Position numbers and translations under genes: made by a program. The notes under the pieces are model-generated. The model ran no database searches, was not told the DNA's origin, and saw only the letters and a list, made by a program, of their open reading frames with translations. A stretch of DNA of 37,406 bases, from positions 1 to 37,406 of the forward strand of contig NZ_RAWE01000081.1 in NCBI RefSeq assembly GCF_003611695.1. Direction: 5' to 3'. The stretch comes from Corallococcus carmarthensis (GTDB lineage: Bacteria; Myxococcota; Myxococcia; Myxococcales; Myxococcaceae). Below, in pieces: positions 37,080 through 37,406 of the stretch. Within the stretch, counting starts at the first letter, position 1. Each line of letters opens with the position of its first letter.

Positions 37080-37282
37080 CGCGGAGACTCCTCGAAGGGG
37101 CTGCCCCCACTCAGGACCCAGAGGCTTAGTTTACATAACGCTTCTTATCAGACGTTTCGACCAGGGGTTCCCCAAGGATTCCAGGCGCTTCCCCGGCCCA
37201 CTCAGGGCCTCCGCGGGCGTCCTCGCAACCGGCCTGGTTGCCCCCATGGCGCCCGAGTCCGCTCACGCAGCGCCAACGACTA
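37080..37282. promoter_or_regulatory. Gene-free interval; AT-rich stretch probably holding the arsC/chrA promoter
   Basis: Around 37127-37160 the composition turns AT-rich (TTTACATAACGCTTCTTATC) against a very GC-rich background, 48-80 bases upstream of the arsC-like start. No convincing -35/-10 pair or operator palindrome was found. The remainder of the interval shows nothing I can name. Confidence 0.3.
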
Positions 37283-37406
37283 GGACGTGTCCGCAAATAG
37301 TTCGAGCGGAGCCGGGTGTTAGGAGGGCATGAGCCGAGGAGAGCTGACGGACGCCCAATGGGAGCGGCTGGTAGGACTGCTGCCGCCCCAGAAACCCGCG
37401 CGGGGC
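37283..37406 (+). mobile_element. Left end of an IS5-family-like insertion sequence
   Basis: A short leader beginning about GGACGTGTCCGCAAATAG is followed within 50 bases by a transposase start. This is the layout of the compact IS5-family left end. The exact terminus and the target duplication (CTA directly before is a candidate) cannot be fixed without the right end, which is outside the window. Confidence 0.6.
37329..37406 (+). CDS. IS5-family-like transposase, N-terminus only
   Basis: The first 26 codons read MSRGELTDAQWERLVGLLPP, then QKPARG. The pattern ELTDxQWxRLxxLLPPxKPxxG is the conserved opening of the DUF4096-type N-terminal domain of IS5-family (IS427-like) transposases. AGGAGG lies just before the ATG with an unusually short gap. 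The DDE catalytic part is outside the window, so whether the element is active is unknown. Confidence 0.8.
   Translation, partial: MSRGELTDAQWERLVGLLPPQKPARG

Noticed and set aside
37080-37282. Open frames on the plus strand upstream of the insertion sequence
   Set aside because: They lack a ribosome site and domain-like composition, and run antisense to the arsC-like gene; treated as noncoding.

Overview
The window looks like a stretch of chromosome from a fruiting myxobacterium of the Myxococcus/Corallococcus/Pyxidicoccus type. This rests on very high GC with strong GC3 bias, many lipoproteins, a PilZ-Hsp70 fusion, a compact NRPS/PKS locus and tandem RCC1-repeat lipoproteins. The taxon is an inference from gene style; no rRNA or other marker is present.

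Left part (1-7.4 kb) is mostly housekeeping. It holds the 5' end of a fatty-acyl-AMP ligase with a perfect palindrome at its start, a PilZ-Hsp70 fusion gene, and the two GMP-synthesis genes guaB and guaA. The gua genes are separated by an opposite-strand putative lipoprotein gene. A PhyH-type dioxygenase gene converges on guaA. Next (7.4-12.9 kb) come an exported S46 dipeptidyl peptidase (DPP7-like by its specificity residue) with a good intrinsic terminator, an AraC-type regulator divergent from a metallo-beta-lactamase-fold hydrolase, and an exported imidodipeptidase-like amidohydrolase.

12.9-23.6 kb is a small biosynthetic locus read on the minus strand. The order is NRPS (A-PCP-C-A-PCP), PKS (KS-AT-ACP), type II thioesterase, then an acyl-CoA-dehydrogenase-like protein. 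Each of the three junctions is an ATGA stop/start overlap, so the four genes form one translationally coupled unit. The assembly line would join two amino acids and add one unreduced C2 (or substituted C2) unit. It has no integrated release domain, no MbtH and no transporter inside the window. The dehydrogenase-like protein lacks Glu at the canonical catalytic position, and the AT has an atypical specificity motif.

23.7-35.5 kb is an RCC1-repeat region. One minus-strand lipoprotein gene combines a CxxCH-containing N-terminal region with 14 RCC1-like units, and is interrupted by a single in-frame TGA in unit 11. Three plus-strand paralogues follow in tandem. Each encodes a lipoprotein signal, a conserved N-terminal domain, three Ig/PKD-like domains and exactly seven 50-residue RCC1 units, consistent with one seven-bladed propeller each. 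The paralogues share leader sequences and are mosaic relative to each other, which suggests tandem duplication followed by gene conversion.

The right end (35.5-37.4 kb) carries a two-domain chromate-transporter-family gene, an arsenate-reductase-like gene with an apparent in-frame internal deletion, and the left end of an IS5-family-like insertion sequence that runs off the window.
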